This document shows, piece by piece, positions 27,950-35,686 of a DNA stretch of 64,000 nucleotides. Numbering within the stretch: the first letter of the stretch is position 1; every line of letters starts with the position of its first letter. Source of the stretch: Claveliimonas monacensis (GTDB lineage: Bacteria; Bacillota; Clostridia; Lachnospirales; Lachnospiraceae); assembly GCF_014982975.1 (NCBI RefSeq), contig NZ_JADCKL010000006.1:92029-156028 (forward strand), given 5' to 3'. A model generated the notes under the pieces. It was given only the letters and a program-made list of their open reading frames with translations. It was not told the origin of the DNA and ran no database searches. The position numbers and the translations under genes are program-made.

Positions 27950-28359
27950 GGGCAGTCCTTTCTGCTTTGCCTGTGTAAGATTTTGTGCCTGGGATCCTTA
28001 TCATACATAGTCTTACAGACCATGCATAAAGATGGAGTTCCGCTTGCGGAACTCCTGCGCGCGTGCAGGCTGCGTATGCAGCACCTTCATTTCTGCATGC
28101 TGCGCATCCCTGGGTCATCCCTCTTCGCGTTGTGTAAGGGGCAATCCCTCCGCACAACGCAAAAAGGGTATGCTTCGCCATTTTGACCGCGCACATCACC
28201 TCTGCCTTTTCCTTCTCTCAAGTATGGTATGAGGTGACTATGCATGCTCAAAAGCAAAGCATACCCTTATGACCCTTTTTGGCTCCAAACGCGGCAAAGC
28301 GACGATTTGAAGCCTTGAAGTTTTGTCTTCCTGTTTGGGACAAGTGTCTGTTCTGTCCC
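27950..28359 (-). promoter_or_regulatory. ~410-nt structured leader RNA of loaP
   Basis: From the expected start at about 28359 the leader holds four parts. Hairpin A is at 28314-28281 (9 bp, one G-U). Large element B has its outer arms at 28266-28254 and 28178-28166, making a 13-bp stem with one G-U followed by TTTTT. Hairpin C is at 28160-28127 (8 bp GCGTTGTG/CACAACGC with an inner stem). D is a perfect 22-bp palindrome at 28055-28034. B looks like a terminator that would limit loaP transcription, and A or C could be the LoaP-binding hairpin, giving autoregulation. No T-box or known riboswitch core was recognised. Confidence 0.65.
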
Positions 28360-28365
28360 TATGAC

Positions 28366-28394
28366 ATTATATATAAATCTTAACTGTTTGTCAG
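28366..28394 (-). promoter_or_regulatory. Promoter of loaP and the downstream polysaccharide genes
   Basis: CTGACA (28394-28389), a 17-base spacer and a perfect TATAAT (28371-28366) on the minus strand. The -35 box includes the stop codon of the dehydratase gene, so the locus has a second promoter at this point. Confidence 0.8.
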
Positions 28395-30280
28395 CTGTTT
28401 TTCTGCTGCTGGCCTTCCGTTTTTTTGTACTGGTAGGTGGGGACGATCTGGGCCACCAGCTCCTTGATCCGGTCAGACTCCATACGGCTGGCCTGATCCA
28501 GAAGATCCAGTTTTTTCTTGAAGTCCTCGTCGTCCATCTCGATGGGTTTTCCGATGAAGATCAGCTTGTTCTCTGTCTCTGTCATGCCTTCCTCGTCCAT
28601 GAGCAGCTCCTCGTAGAGCTTCTCACCGGGACGAAGGCCTGTGTATTCGATCTTGATATCCTCATCCGGGACATAGCCGGAGAGGCGGATCAGGTTTCTT
28701 GCCAGGTCGTCGATCTTGACCGGCTCACCCATATCCAGGATAAAAATCTCGCCGCCGTGTGCATAGTAGGCGGCCTGCAGTATCAGGGATACTGCCTCCG
28801 GTATGGTCATGAAGTAGCGGATGATGCGCTTGTCTGTCACAGTGACAGGGCCGCCCTCTGCGATCTGCTTTTTGAAGAGCGGGATCACGCTACCGTTGCT
28901 TCCCAGTACATTTCCGAAGCGCACAGCCACAAAGTCTGTATCTGACCGGCGGTCCATCATCTGTACCACCATCTCGCAGAGACGCTTGGATGCACCCATG
29001 ATATTGGTGGGATTCACCGCCTTGTCTGTGGAGATCAGTACGAATTTATGTACGCCGTATTTCGCGGCAGCCTTGGCCACTTTATACGTTCCTTCCACAT
29101 TGTTCTTGATCGCCTCGTTGGGGCTTTCCTCCATGAGGGGCACGTGCTTGTGCGCCGCTGCGTGGAAAATGATTTCCGGTCTGTACTTTTCAATGACCGA
29201 ATTGACTCTCTTTGTATTTCTCACAGATCCGATCAGGGTGACCAGATGCAGATCGTGATACTTCCGTCTCAGCTCCTGCTGGATCTCGTAAGCATTGTTT
29301 TCATAGATGTCAAAGATGATCAATGTCTTTGGCTGGGCTGAGGCGATCTGCCGGCACAGCTCGCTTCCGATGGAGCCGCCTCCGCCGGTCACCATGACCA
29401 CTTTGTCTTTGAGCACCTTCATGATCTCACAGTTGTTGACCTTGACCTGGGCTCTTCCTAAGAGGTCCGTAATCTCCACATCTCTGAGCTTCGTCACGCT
29501 GACTTCCTCGTTCAGCAGCTGGTAGACACCGGGTACGGTCTGCATCTTGCATCCTGTGTCCTTGCAGATGTTCAGGATAGCTTTCCGGTTGGCGCCTGTG
29601 GTGGCCGGAATGGCATACACGATCCGGGTGATCTTGTATTCTTTGACTTTCTCCACAATATCGTTGCGGTTTCCCACAATGGGAACGCCCTCCAGCACTC
29701 TTCCCTTTTTGTTGGGGTTGTCGTCGATGACGCAGCAGACCTTAGTATTCAGATGGTTGCTGCTTATCATCTCCTTGATGACAGCAAGGCCGGCCTGTCC
29801 GCCGCCGATGACCATGACTCTGTCCGCCGGTTCCTCGGCCTTCTCTTTGTTATTTTTCTTCGTCCATGAGGAAAGCAGCCTGTAGGCTATTCTGCTCCCC
29901 CCTGTCAGTACGATACTGAGGACATACCCCATAAAGAAGTAGGATCTGGGCATGTGCAGCCGCATGAAAAACATACCTGCCACATAGAGGATCAGAAGAA
30001 CGATGTACGCCTGGATCAGGGTCTTCAGCTCTTCAAATCCGGCAAACCTCCATATACTGTGATACAGACGGAATGCATAAAATACAACAACGGTCACAAT
30101 AACCCAGTAGGGCATAGACCAGATATAACCTTCTATATATTCTCTTGGCACAGCCGAGAAGATCAGGTCAAATCTCAAAAGCAGAGCAAGCAGATAAGAA
30201 AGCAATATAGATAACACATCTATAAACGCCAGTACGATCGCCCTCTGCATCCATAAATGTTCCGAAAAATACTTTTTCAT
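28391..30280 (-). CDS. Membrane nucleotide-sugar 4,6-dehydratase (PglF/CapD/WbpM type)
   Basis: This is a 629-residue protein. It has four N-terminal membrane helices (about residues 12-125), then a CoA-binding-like Rossmann domain (VMVIGGGQAGLAVIKEM) and the catalytic SDR domain beginning MVTGGGGSIGSELCRQI. The active site reads STDKAVNPTNIMGASKR, with Met replacing the usual Tyr as in the long membrane-bound UDP-GlcNAc 4,6-dehydratases. Its product is the keto-sugar used by the aminotransferase downstream of loaP. It shares a transcript with the 34-residue membrane peptide upstream. The start follows AAAGGA. Confidence 0.93.
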   Translation of the reverse strand: MKKYFSEHLWMQRAIVLAFIDVLSILLSYLLALLLRFDLIFSAVPREYIEGYIWSMPYWVIVTVVVFYAFRLYHSIWRFAGFEELKTLIQAYIVLLILYVAGMFFMRLHMPRSYFFMGYVLSIVLTGGSRIAYRLLSSWTKKNNKEKAEEPADRVMVIGGGQAGLAVIKEMISSNHLNTKVCCVIDDNPNKKGRVLEGVPIVGNRNDIVEKVKEYKITRIVYAIPATTGANRKAILNICKDTGCKMQTVPGVYQLLNEEVSVTKLRDVEITDLLGRAQVKVNNCEIMKVLKDKVVMVTGGGGSIGSELCRQIASAQPKTLIIFDIYENNAYEIQQELRRKYHDLHLVTLIGSVRNTKRVNSVIEKYRPEIIFHAAAHKHVPLMEESPNEAIKNNVEGTYKVAKAAAKYGVHKFVLISTDKAVNPTNIMGASKRLCEMVVQMMDRRSDTDFVAVRFGNVLGSNGSVIPLFKKQIAEGGPVTVTDKRIIRYFMTIPEAVSLILQAAYYAHGGEIFILDMGEPVKIDDLARNLIRLSGYVPDEDIKIEYTGLRPGEKLYEELLMDEEGMTETENKLIFIGKPIEMDDEDFKKKLDLLDQASRMESDRIKELVAQIVPTYQYKKTEGQQQKNS

Positions 30281-30300
30281 ATTCTCATTTCCTTTGGTAT

Positions 30301-30405
30301 CTATATTTTATCTTTTTCTGCAAGCCTGCGCTTGACAAAAAGCCCGATTCCGGCTGCTGCCGCCAGGGCTGCGGCTATGATCGCCATCATAGGATCGACA
30401 CTCAT
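30301..30405 (-). CDS. 34-residue single-span membrane peptide
   Basis: The ORF starts MSVDPMMAIIAAALAAAAGI and ends with the basic RRLAEKDKI. It has one hydrophobic helix followed by positive charges, which predicts an N-out, C-in single-pass protein. GAGGGGG lies 7 bases before the ATG, and it is the first gene after a promoter, 20 bp before the dehydratase. No family is recognised. It may be a regulator or scaffold of the dehydratase or LCP protein, but this is only inferred from position. Confidence 0.6.
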   Translation of the reverse strand: MSVDPMMAIIAAALAAAAGIGLFVKRRLAEKDKI

Positions 30406-30438
30406 TATGTTTGCCCCCTCCCCCTATTTCTGCCGTCA

Positions 30439-30474
30439 TTTATATATAATACGATTTATCCCGTCAAAAATCAA
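30439..30474 (-). promoter_or_regulatory. Promoter before the small membrane peptide and dehydratase
   Basis: Two overlapping solutions, each with a 17-base spacer: TTGACG (30467-30462) with TATAAA (30444-30439), and TTGATT (30474-30469) with TATTAT (30451-30446). It directly follows the terminator hairpin of the LCP gene. Confidence 0.6.
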
Positions 30475-30487
30475 GGGCTTCCCCTTG
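30466..30487 (-). terminator. Terminator after the LCP gene
   Basis: CAAGGG and CCCTTG (30487-30482 with 30477-30472) enclose a 4-base loop, followed by ATTTTT on the minus strand. The stem is short, so it may be leaky. Confidence 0.55.
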
Positions 30488-30534
30488 GTTTTGACAGTTT
30501 TAACCTCTATTTTACACTGCGTCCTGCTGCCGGT

Positions 30535-31977
30535 CTACTGTCCGCTTAAGATCTGCTGCATCTTGCTGCTCAGAGATGCAACGACTGCGTCGTCCGGCCA
30601 CATGACGTAGAGTAGCTGGCTGCCGGATGAGAAGCAGGCCTGGTTGTCGCCGGTTCCTGTGGCTGCCTGGGACTCGATGCTCCAGCTTGCTCCGTCAGAG
30701 AGCTGCATGTTGATGAACTTCGCCATATCCTCCTGGGTCATGTTTGTCTCCACGCTGTCGCTGACACTGGCAATGATCTGGTTTGCATTTGTCAGGATGG
30801 CAGGCGACATGGCTTTCTGCAGGATCGCTGTCAGTACAGCCTCCTGATTCCTGCCTCGCTGGTTGTCTCCCTCTGTGAAGCTGTAGCGCTCTCTTGAGAA
30901 AGCCAGAGCCTGGTCGCCGTTCAGCGTATTGATCCCCTGCTGGAACTGATAGCCGCCGGCCTCAAAGGCATATTCTGAATTGACATCCACACCGCCCAGG
31001 GCGTCCACAATGGTGACAAGGGATGTGAAGTTCACCCTTGCATAGTAGGTGATGTCAATACCGTAGAGATTTTCCAGCGTACTCATGGACACATCCACGC
31101 CGTAGATGCCCGCATGGGTCAGTTTGTCCCTGGACTCTCCGGACACACCCGGAAGCGTCACGTAGTAATCACGGGGCGTTGTAGTCAGAAGGATCTTCTT
31201 GGTGTTCGGATTCACGGTCATGATGATGTTCACATCACTCCGGCTGTTTGTGGTGATGGGTCCAGATACATCGATACCGCTGATGTATACGTTGAAGGGC
31301 TCCTCCACATTTGTCTCTTCCTGCTCAATAGGTGTGTCAATTCCGTACTGGTAAAGGATCCTTACCTGATCGGAATATCCCTCTATGGAATCTTCGATAA
31401 TGCCTGCAAAGGCTTCATTGTAGATCGCCGCGTCAATGGTTCCATCGAGAAGAGCCTGGGCCTCCTCCTGGATGCTGGGGTACTCTACCACGAGCAGCTC
31501 CCTGCCCACCGCGCTCTCAATGTCTTCCTTCATAAGCCGGGTATTTTCCTGGTCCACAGCTGTCTGTGTGCCGAAGCGGTAATTGCCTGCATCCAGAAGA
31601 TTCTGCGCAAGATCGTCTTTTTTTACCACCACGATCATGTTGTCGGTCTTGTAGGTCGCGCCTCCCACGTCTTCCAGAAGCCTGTTCGCCTTGGACAGAT
31701 AGACCACGCCCACTGCCAGGCAGATACTGATCAATACACTCAGCACGATCCCCAGAATAAAGATCTTGTTTTTCACATACTGCAGACCAAAGGTCAGGGC
31801 AAACAGCAGGAAAAGAACTACGATGACTGCGATCAGATATTTCACAGGCACCATGCCGCTGTTCCACGCCACGATGATAAATGCGACGGATAAGATCAGC
31901 TGCACAAGTGCGATCAGCTTTCCTGCCAGGTGTTTTTGCTTTTTTCCTCCTCCATGGGAGTGGCTGTGCTGTACCAT
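30535..31977 (-). CDS. LytR-CpsA-Psr (LCP) family glycopolymer ligase
   Basis: This is a 480-residue membrane protein with three N-terminal hydrophobic segments (about residues 20-40, 47-66 and 73-95), then an accessory domain (about 110-215) and the LCP catalytic domain. The catalytic-domain blocks are TPRDYYVTLPGVSGESRDKL, LENLYGIDITYYARVNFTSL, VDALGGVDV and LAFSRERYSFTEGDNQRGRN (phosphate-binding arginines). LCP enzymes attach lipid-linked glycopolymers to peptidoglycan or protein at the outer face of the membrane. The N-terminal HSHSHGGGKKQKH is an unusual His-rich cytoplasmic tail. AAAGGAG lies 9 bases before the start. Confidence 0.93.
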   Translation of the reverse strand: MVQHSHSHGGGKKQKHLAGKLIALVQLILSVAFIIVAWNSGMVPVKYLIAVIVVLFLLFALTFGLQYVKNKIFILGIVLSVLISICLAVGVVYLSKANRLLEDVGGATYKTDNMIVVVKKDDLAQNLLDAGNYRFGTQTAVDQENTRLMKEDIESAVGRELLVVEYPSIQEEAQALLDGTIDAAIYNEAFAGIIEDSIEGYSDQVRILYQYGIDTPIEQEETNVEEPFNVYISGIDVSGPITTNSRSDVNIIMTVNPNTKKILLTTTPRDYYVTLPGVSGESRDKLTHAGIYGVDVSMSTLENLYGIDITYYARVNFTSLVTIVDALGGVDVNSEYAFEAGGYQFQQGINTLNGDQALAFSRERYSFTEGDNQRGRNQEAVLTAILQKAMSPAILTNANQIIASVSDSVETNMTQEDMAKFINMQLSDGASWSIESQAATGTGDNQACFSSGSQLLYVMWPDDAVVASLSSKMQQILSGQ

Positions 31978-31992
31978 TTTATCTATCTCCTT

Positions 31993-32697
31993 TTACTGTA
32001 CGGTAAGGGTAAACGCAATGGGATCTGATGTGTTGCCGTCACTGTCCATCACATAGAAACTCAGGCTGTAATTACCCGGCACCGCTGTGTCATATGTACC
32101 GTCTACCATGATCTTCTGGGAGAGGACGTCCACGCTGTCCTTGTCGTCCACCATACCCTGGATCACGCTCATGGGGTCAAAACCAGTCCCCACCGCCACG
32201 GTAGCCGCTGTCGTGTTCAGAGCCAGTACAGGTCTTTCGCCATTTGGTGTCAGTTCCGGGGTCTGGCTGGCCTGCTCTTCCCCTGTCTGCTCCTGAGCCT
32301 CAGCGTCCTGCTGTTCTTCTGTCTGCTGGACAGTTTCGGCTGTCTCCTCGGCAGACGTCTCGTCTGCTGCCGGGATGTAATGGATCTTTCTTCCCTTTGT
32401 GGCTACATTTTTCGCGCTGTCGATGGCCCCGTAATAGACCATGGCTGTGTCATCCCCGGTGGGGATCACTTTGTCCACGAAAACCTGATCCGTCAGATCC
32501 CCGTCCTGGTCATCCTCCGCGGTGACTCCCTCCATCAGGGCGGTGTAGGCCTCCCCCTCCGTGTAGGTGATGTCAGCCTCTTCTATGGTGATCTCGGGGG
32601 CCGTGTGATCCTGCCCCATATATAAGACAACAGATATAATTCCAAGGACTATGCAGCCCAGTAAAAGGACCGCTCCCGCTGCGTGTAGTTTCTTCAT
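31993..32697 (-). CDS. Membrane-anchored protein with Ig-like (DUF5011-type) domains
   Basis: This is a 234-residue protein starting MKKLHAAGAVLLLGCIVLGI; the upstream part of the frame belongs to the kinase gene and is not used. An N-terminal membrane anchor is followed by an Ig-like domain (PEITIEEADITYTEGEAYTA, then DDQDGDLTDQVFVDK), an acidic Glu/Gln/Thr linker (about residues 120-155) and a second Ig-like domain ending DSDGNTSDPIAFTLTV. It sits between the kinase and LCP genes, so it may be an outside partner of the assembly machinery. The precise role is unknown. Confidence 0.75.
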   Translation of the reverse strand: MKKLHAAGAVLLLGCIVLGIISVVLYMGQDHTAPEITIEEADITYTEGEAYTALMEGVTAEDDQDGDLTDQVFVDKVIPTGDDTAMVYYGAIDSAKNVATKGRKIHYIPAADETSAEETAETVQQTEEQQDAEAQEQTGEEQASQTPELTPNGERPVLALNTTAATVAVGTGFDPMSVIQGMVDDKDSVDVLSQKIMVDGTYDTAVPGNYSLSFYVMDSDGNTSDPIAFTLTVQ

Positions 32698-32708
32698 CCT
32701 TTTATCCT

Positions 32709-33395
32709 CTATTTTTCCCCGTAGTTCCCGTAGTATTTTCCGTAATATTTTCCATAGTATTTGTTCTGCTTCATATTTACTTTGTTCAGAACAACGCCCA
32801 GGATCGGACATCCTGTCTTCTCCAGCTGCTCTTTCACAGTTCTGGCAAATTTATAGCTGACTGCATTGGCCGCTGTAACGAGAACAGACGCATCGCACAC
32901 TCTTGCGATGACAGCGGCATCGATCACGCTTCCCAGCGGAGGCGCATCGATGATGATGTAGTCGTACACCTTCCTTGCGCTGGAGATCAGCGCCTCAAAC
33001 TTTTTCTGTCCCAGGAGCTCAGAGGGATTGGGCGGCACCACGCCTGCAAACATGACGATCAGCCCTTCCTCCTGGGTCTTGTACATCACTTCATCCACCT
33101 CAGCCTGTCCGGAGAGGAAATGGCTCAGTCCCTTGACTTCCTCCGCCACTCTGTGGCGTCCTGTCAGGACGGACTTTCTCAGGTCCGCGTCAATAAAGAG
33201 AACTCTCTTCCCGCTCTCCGCGAGGGAGATAGACAGATTGAGGGATACGGTACTCTTTCCTTCATCCGGCGTGCAGCTGGTCAGCACGATCACCTTGTTG
33301 TCAGCGCCGGAGAACTCAATGTTGGTCCGGAGCGTTTTGTACGCCTCGTTGCTCCGGTAATCTTTTGTGATATTTTTTAATACAATTTCCTGCAT
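32709..33395 (-). CDS. cpsD: Capsule BY-type tyrosine kinase
   Basis: This is a 228-residue cytoplasmic kinase of the CpsD/CapB type. It has a Walker A in SCTPDEGKSTVSLNLSISLA, Walker A' in VLFIDADLRKS, Walker B in YDYIIIDAPPLGSV, and a C-terminal tyrosine cluster made of three YYGK/N-type units (KYYGKYYGKYYGNYGEK), the autophosphorylation sites. It works with the adjacent Wzz-like protein, whose cytoplasmic C-terminus activates it, and is reversed by the PHP phosphatase encoded next to it. AGGAGG is 9 bases before the start. Confidence 0.95.
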   Translation of the reverse strand: MQEIVLKNITKDYRSNEAYKTLRTNIEFSGADNKVIVLTSCTPDEGKSTVSLNLSISLAESGKRVLFIDADLRKSVLTGRHRVAEEVKGLSHFLSGQAEVDEVMYKTQEEGLIVMFAGVVPPNPSELLGQKKFEALISSARKVYDYIIIDAPPLGSVIDAAVIARVCDASVLVTAANAVSYKFARTVKEQLEKTGCPILGVVLNKVNMKQNKYYGKYYGKYYGNYGEK

Positions 33396-33408
33396 CTTCT
33401 ACATCCTC

Positions 33409-34182
33409 CTAGCGCTTCATCTGCTTCTGCAGCTTTTTAGAAGACAGACCTTTCACTTTTTTGGTTTTCTTTGCCCCTTCCTCAATAGGAATGGATGTCA
33501 GTACATTCAGTCCGAGATAATGCTCCACATCGTCCGGTGTCTTGATGGTATCGTCCAGGATAAAGATCAGGATAATGATGCCTGCGGCGATCAGGATACC
33601 CAGCAGGGCGCCGATGGCAATGTTGCGCATCACATTGGGAGAGGAAGGCGCTGTAGGAAGGTTGGCCTCCTCAATCGTATTCACCGCGTCCGCCTCCATG
33701 ATCTCTGTGATCTTGATGCTGACGGACTCACGCAGCGCATCGGCGATCTCTTTTGCCATCTTCGGGTCCTCATTCTCCACACTCACTGTCAGGATACGGG
33801 TGTTGGCCGCATTCTCCGTTGCAATGGATTCGCTCAGCTCTGCCGTCGTCATGTCCAGATTCAGCACGGCGATCACCTGCTCCAGGACCGGTCGGCTCTT
33901 TACCAGCTCCATGTAATCCTGGGTCAGCTGTGTACCTGTCTGCAGATCGTTATACGTTACGCCGCTGCTGTCCCCTGTCCTTGTGAGCACATACATGCTC
34001 GTCGTGGATGTGTACATGGGGGTGATCAGCAGCTTTGTCCCGGCAAAGGCCACGAAGGCCATCAGGATGCCCGCCAGGATGATCAGATGGATCTTGCTCC
34101 ACAGAGCCATGAAAAGCTCTGTCAGGTCAATAGTAATTTCTTCATTTTCAAAATCACGACTTGTTACTTTCTCTTGATTCAT
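33409..34182 (-). CDS. cpsC: Wzz/CpsC-type chain-length and kinase-activator protein
   Basis: This is a 257-residue protein with two membrane helices (about residues 32-52 and 190-212). Between them is an outside domain including TSTTSMYVLTRTGDSSG, and a proline-rich APSSPNVMRNI precedes the second helix, which is the Wzz signature. The C-terminal cytoplasmic tail is basic (KKTKKVKGLSSKKLQKQMKR) and is expected to contact the BY-kinase. It overlaps the upstream phosphatase gene by 29 bp. It controls polymer length in Gram-positive capsule systems. Confidence 0.93.
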   Translation of the reverse strand: MNQEKVTSRDFENEEITIDLTELFMALWSKIHLIILAGILMAFVAFAGTKLLITPMYTSTTSMYVLTRTGDSSGVTYNDLQTGTQLTQDYMELVKSRPVLEQVIAVLNLDMTTAELSESIATENAANTRILTVSVENEDPKMAKEIADALRESVSIKITEIMEADAVNTIEEANLPTAPSSPNVMRNIAIGALLGILIAAGIIILIFILDDTIKTPDDVEHYLGLNVLTSIPIEEGAKKTKKVKGLSSKKLQKQMKR

Positions 34183-34906
34183 TCCTCTTCTTTTTCCTCA
34201 GCATCTCTGCCGCGTTGCTGAAGAAAATCCTCCTCGCATAATCTTCGCCATATTTTTTCTTCACGTACTCAGCCGCCTTTTTCATATGAGGCGCCCTCTT
34301 CTCATTGTCATGGGCGTCGGTCCCCACACAGAAGACCATCTCGCTCTCCAGAAGGGCTTTTACAAACTTCTTGAGTTTTCGTCCGCCGCTTCCTGTAATA
34401 CTTCCTGCATTGACCTGGATCAGCACGCCCATCTCGTCCAGATATTCCACGTTGTCAAAATCTTCTCTCAGGCACTCATAGCGCTCCGCATGGGCAAGGA
34501 TCACGATGTATCCCTTCATCTGGATACGCTGTATTCCCCGGTGTATATACTCAAAAGGATCGGACGGGGAAAACTCCACTAGCACATATCTCGTCCGATT
34601 CATTGTAAGTACACTATTCTCTTGCAGTTTTTCGGGAATGTCCTGCCCAAAATAGATCTCTGTCCCAAGAAAGACCTTCAGGCGATCGCTGATCTTCGCG
34701 GCTTCCTCACGCACTTTTTTCAGCTGCTCGCGCAGCTGCTGCGGCGTTGCCCTCCCCCTGCGGGGATGGTGGTGGGGAGTCGCGATGATATACCGCACTC
34801 CCTCCTGGTATGCCGTCATCAGCATCTGCCGCGTCTCCTCCATGCTCTGAGCGCCGTCATCGACTCCCGGAAGGATATGACAATGCATATCAATGTATCT
34901 GTCCAT
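34154..34906 (-). CDS. cpsB: PHP-family protein-tyrosine phosphatase (CpsB/YwqE type)
   Basis: This is a 250-residue metal-dependent phosphatase starting MDRYIDMHCHILPGVDDGAQ, with AGAGGAGG 7 bases upstream; the longer frame has no site. Metal ligands are seen in DMHCH, ATPHHHP, AHAERYECL and VGTDAHD. It dephosphorylates the BY-kinase encoded two genes on. It is the first gene of the capsule operon and follows a promoter by about 25 nt of leader. The C-terminal KKRNESRESNKS overlaps the start of the Wzz-like gene. Confidence 0.93.
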   Translation of the reverse strand: MDRYIDMHCHILPGVDDGAQSMEETRQMLMTAYQEGVRYIIATPHHHPRRGRATPQQLREQLKKVREEAAKISDRLKVFLGTEIYFGQDIPEKLQENSVLTMNRTRYVLVEFSPSDPFEYIHRGIQRIQMKGYIVILAHAERYECLREDFDNVEYLDEMGVLIQVNAGSITGSGGRKLKKFVKALLESEMVFCVGTDAHDNEKRAPHMKKAAEYVKKKYGEDYARRIFFSNAAEMLRKKKRNESRESNKS

Positions 34907-34937
34907 CCGCAGCCTCCTCTGCTCATGTGTGGATTTC

Positions 34938-34966
34938 ATTATACGCTGAAATTGATCCACATTCAA
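34938..34966 (-). promoter_or_regulatory. Promoter of the capsule operon
   Basis: TTGAAT (34966-34961), a 17-base spacer and a perfect TATAAT (34943-34938) on the minus strand, ahead of the PHP phosphatase gene. Confidence 0.75.
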
Positions 34967-35053
34967 TAGATTATCATACCACTTTTTGTGGGAAAATTCT
35001 CTAATTTTGAAGAATTCACTTATTTTTAGCAAAAATAGCCAGTTTTACCGTGT

Positions 35054-35617
35054 TTACAGGCCCAGCACATCAGCAATAGCGCCCATTTCTTCCAGGGCAA
35101 TGTCGATCAGATCATCAAGAGAGAGACCTGTGAATTCGATCATCTCCATGTAATCCCGGTTTGCCCCCTTGGCAAAGCGTGATTCGTTGAACCTCTTGAT
35201 GACAGATTTATGCTTTACGCTGGCAATCTTTTTGTCCGGATAAATCTGCGCTACAGCTTTGATGAAACCGCTCATGGGGTCTGCCGCAAGCACAGCGTAC
35301 TGGAGGTTTGTCTTTGCCTTCATGCCGCACTTCGGGTTGTGTGCCTTTATGGCGTCGAACAGCACCGGATCTTCGATCCCCTCTTTCTTCAGGATCTCAA
35401 CCGATGTGGGGCCGTGTACACTCATGTCGTGGGCCCAGTCACACTGCTCCTCGTCAAGGTCATGGAGAAGTCCTACGATACCCCAGTACTCCACTTCATC
35501 CGGAGCCAGTCGTTTTGCCAGTCCCTTCATAATAGCCTCCACCGCATAGGAGTGGGTGATGTAGTTTTCGCCCTGCATGTATTTCATCAGTATTTCATGC
35601 GCCTGTTCTCTGTTCAT
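35054..35617 (-). CDS. HD-domain hydrolase
   Basis: This is a 187-residue protein with an HD motif: H22 in NYITHSYAVEA, HD in VGLLHDLDEEQ, and a second His in HDMSVHGPTSVEIL. The lineage resembles HDIG-type predicted phosphohydrolases found widely in Clostridia. The substrate is unknown; nucleotides or phosphate esters are usual for the fold. GACAGGAGG precedes the start. It lies between the capsule promoter and the recombinase, on the same strand, and could be part of the backbone of the insertion rather than the capsule pathway. Confidence 0.82.
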   Translation of the reverse strand: MNREQAHEILMKYMQGENYITHSYAVEAIMKGLAKRLAPDEVEYWGIVGLLHDLDEEQCDWAHDMSVHGPTSVEILKKEGIEDPVLFDAIKAHNPKCGMKAKTNLQYAVLAADPMSGFIKAVAQIYPDKKIASVKHKSVIKRFNESRFAKGANRDYMEMIEFTGLSLDDLIDIALEEMGAIADVLGL

Positions 35618-35686
35618 ATCCTGTTCCTCCTGTCTTTTTCATCCGCCCTATATCTTAACATATTTTTCCTGAAATGATAACCTGTT

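Noticed and set aside
27633..28199. An open frame overlapping the loaP leader and gene (about 188 codons, Cys/Ala-rich)
   Set aside because: It overlaps loaP in another frame, and its composition comes from the GC-rich hairpins of the leader.
27950..28359. T-box or known riboswitch in the loaP leader
   Set aside because: No T-box TGGNACC sequence, specifier arrangement or conserved riboswitch core was found.
34907..35053. Invertible promoter next to the recombinase
   Set aside because: Only a short CCAC-TTTTTG-TGGG palindrome was seen; no separated inverted repeats that could serve as crossover sites.
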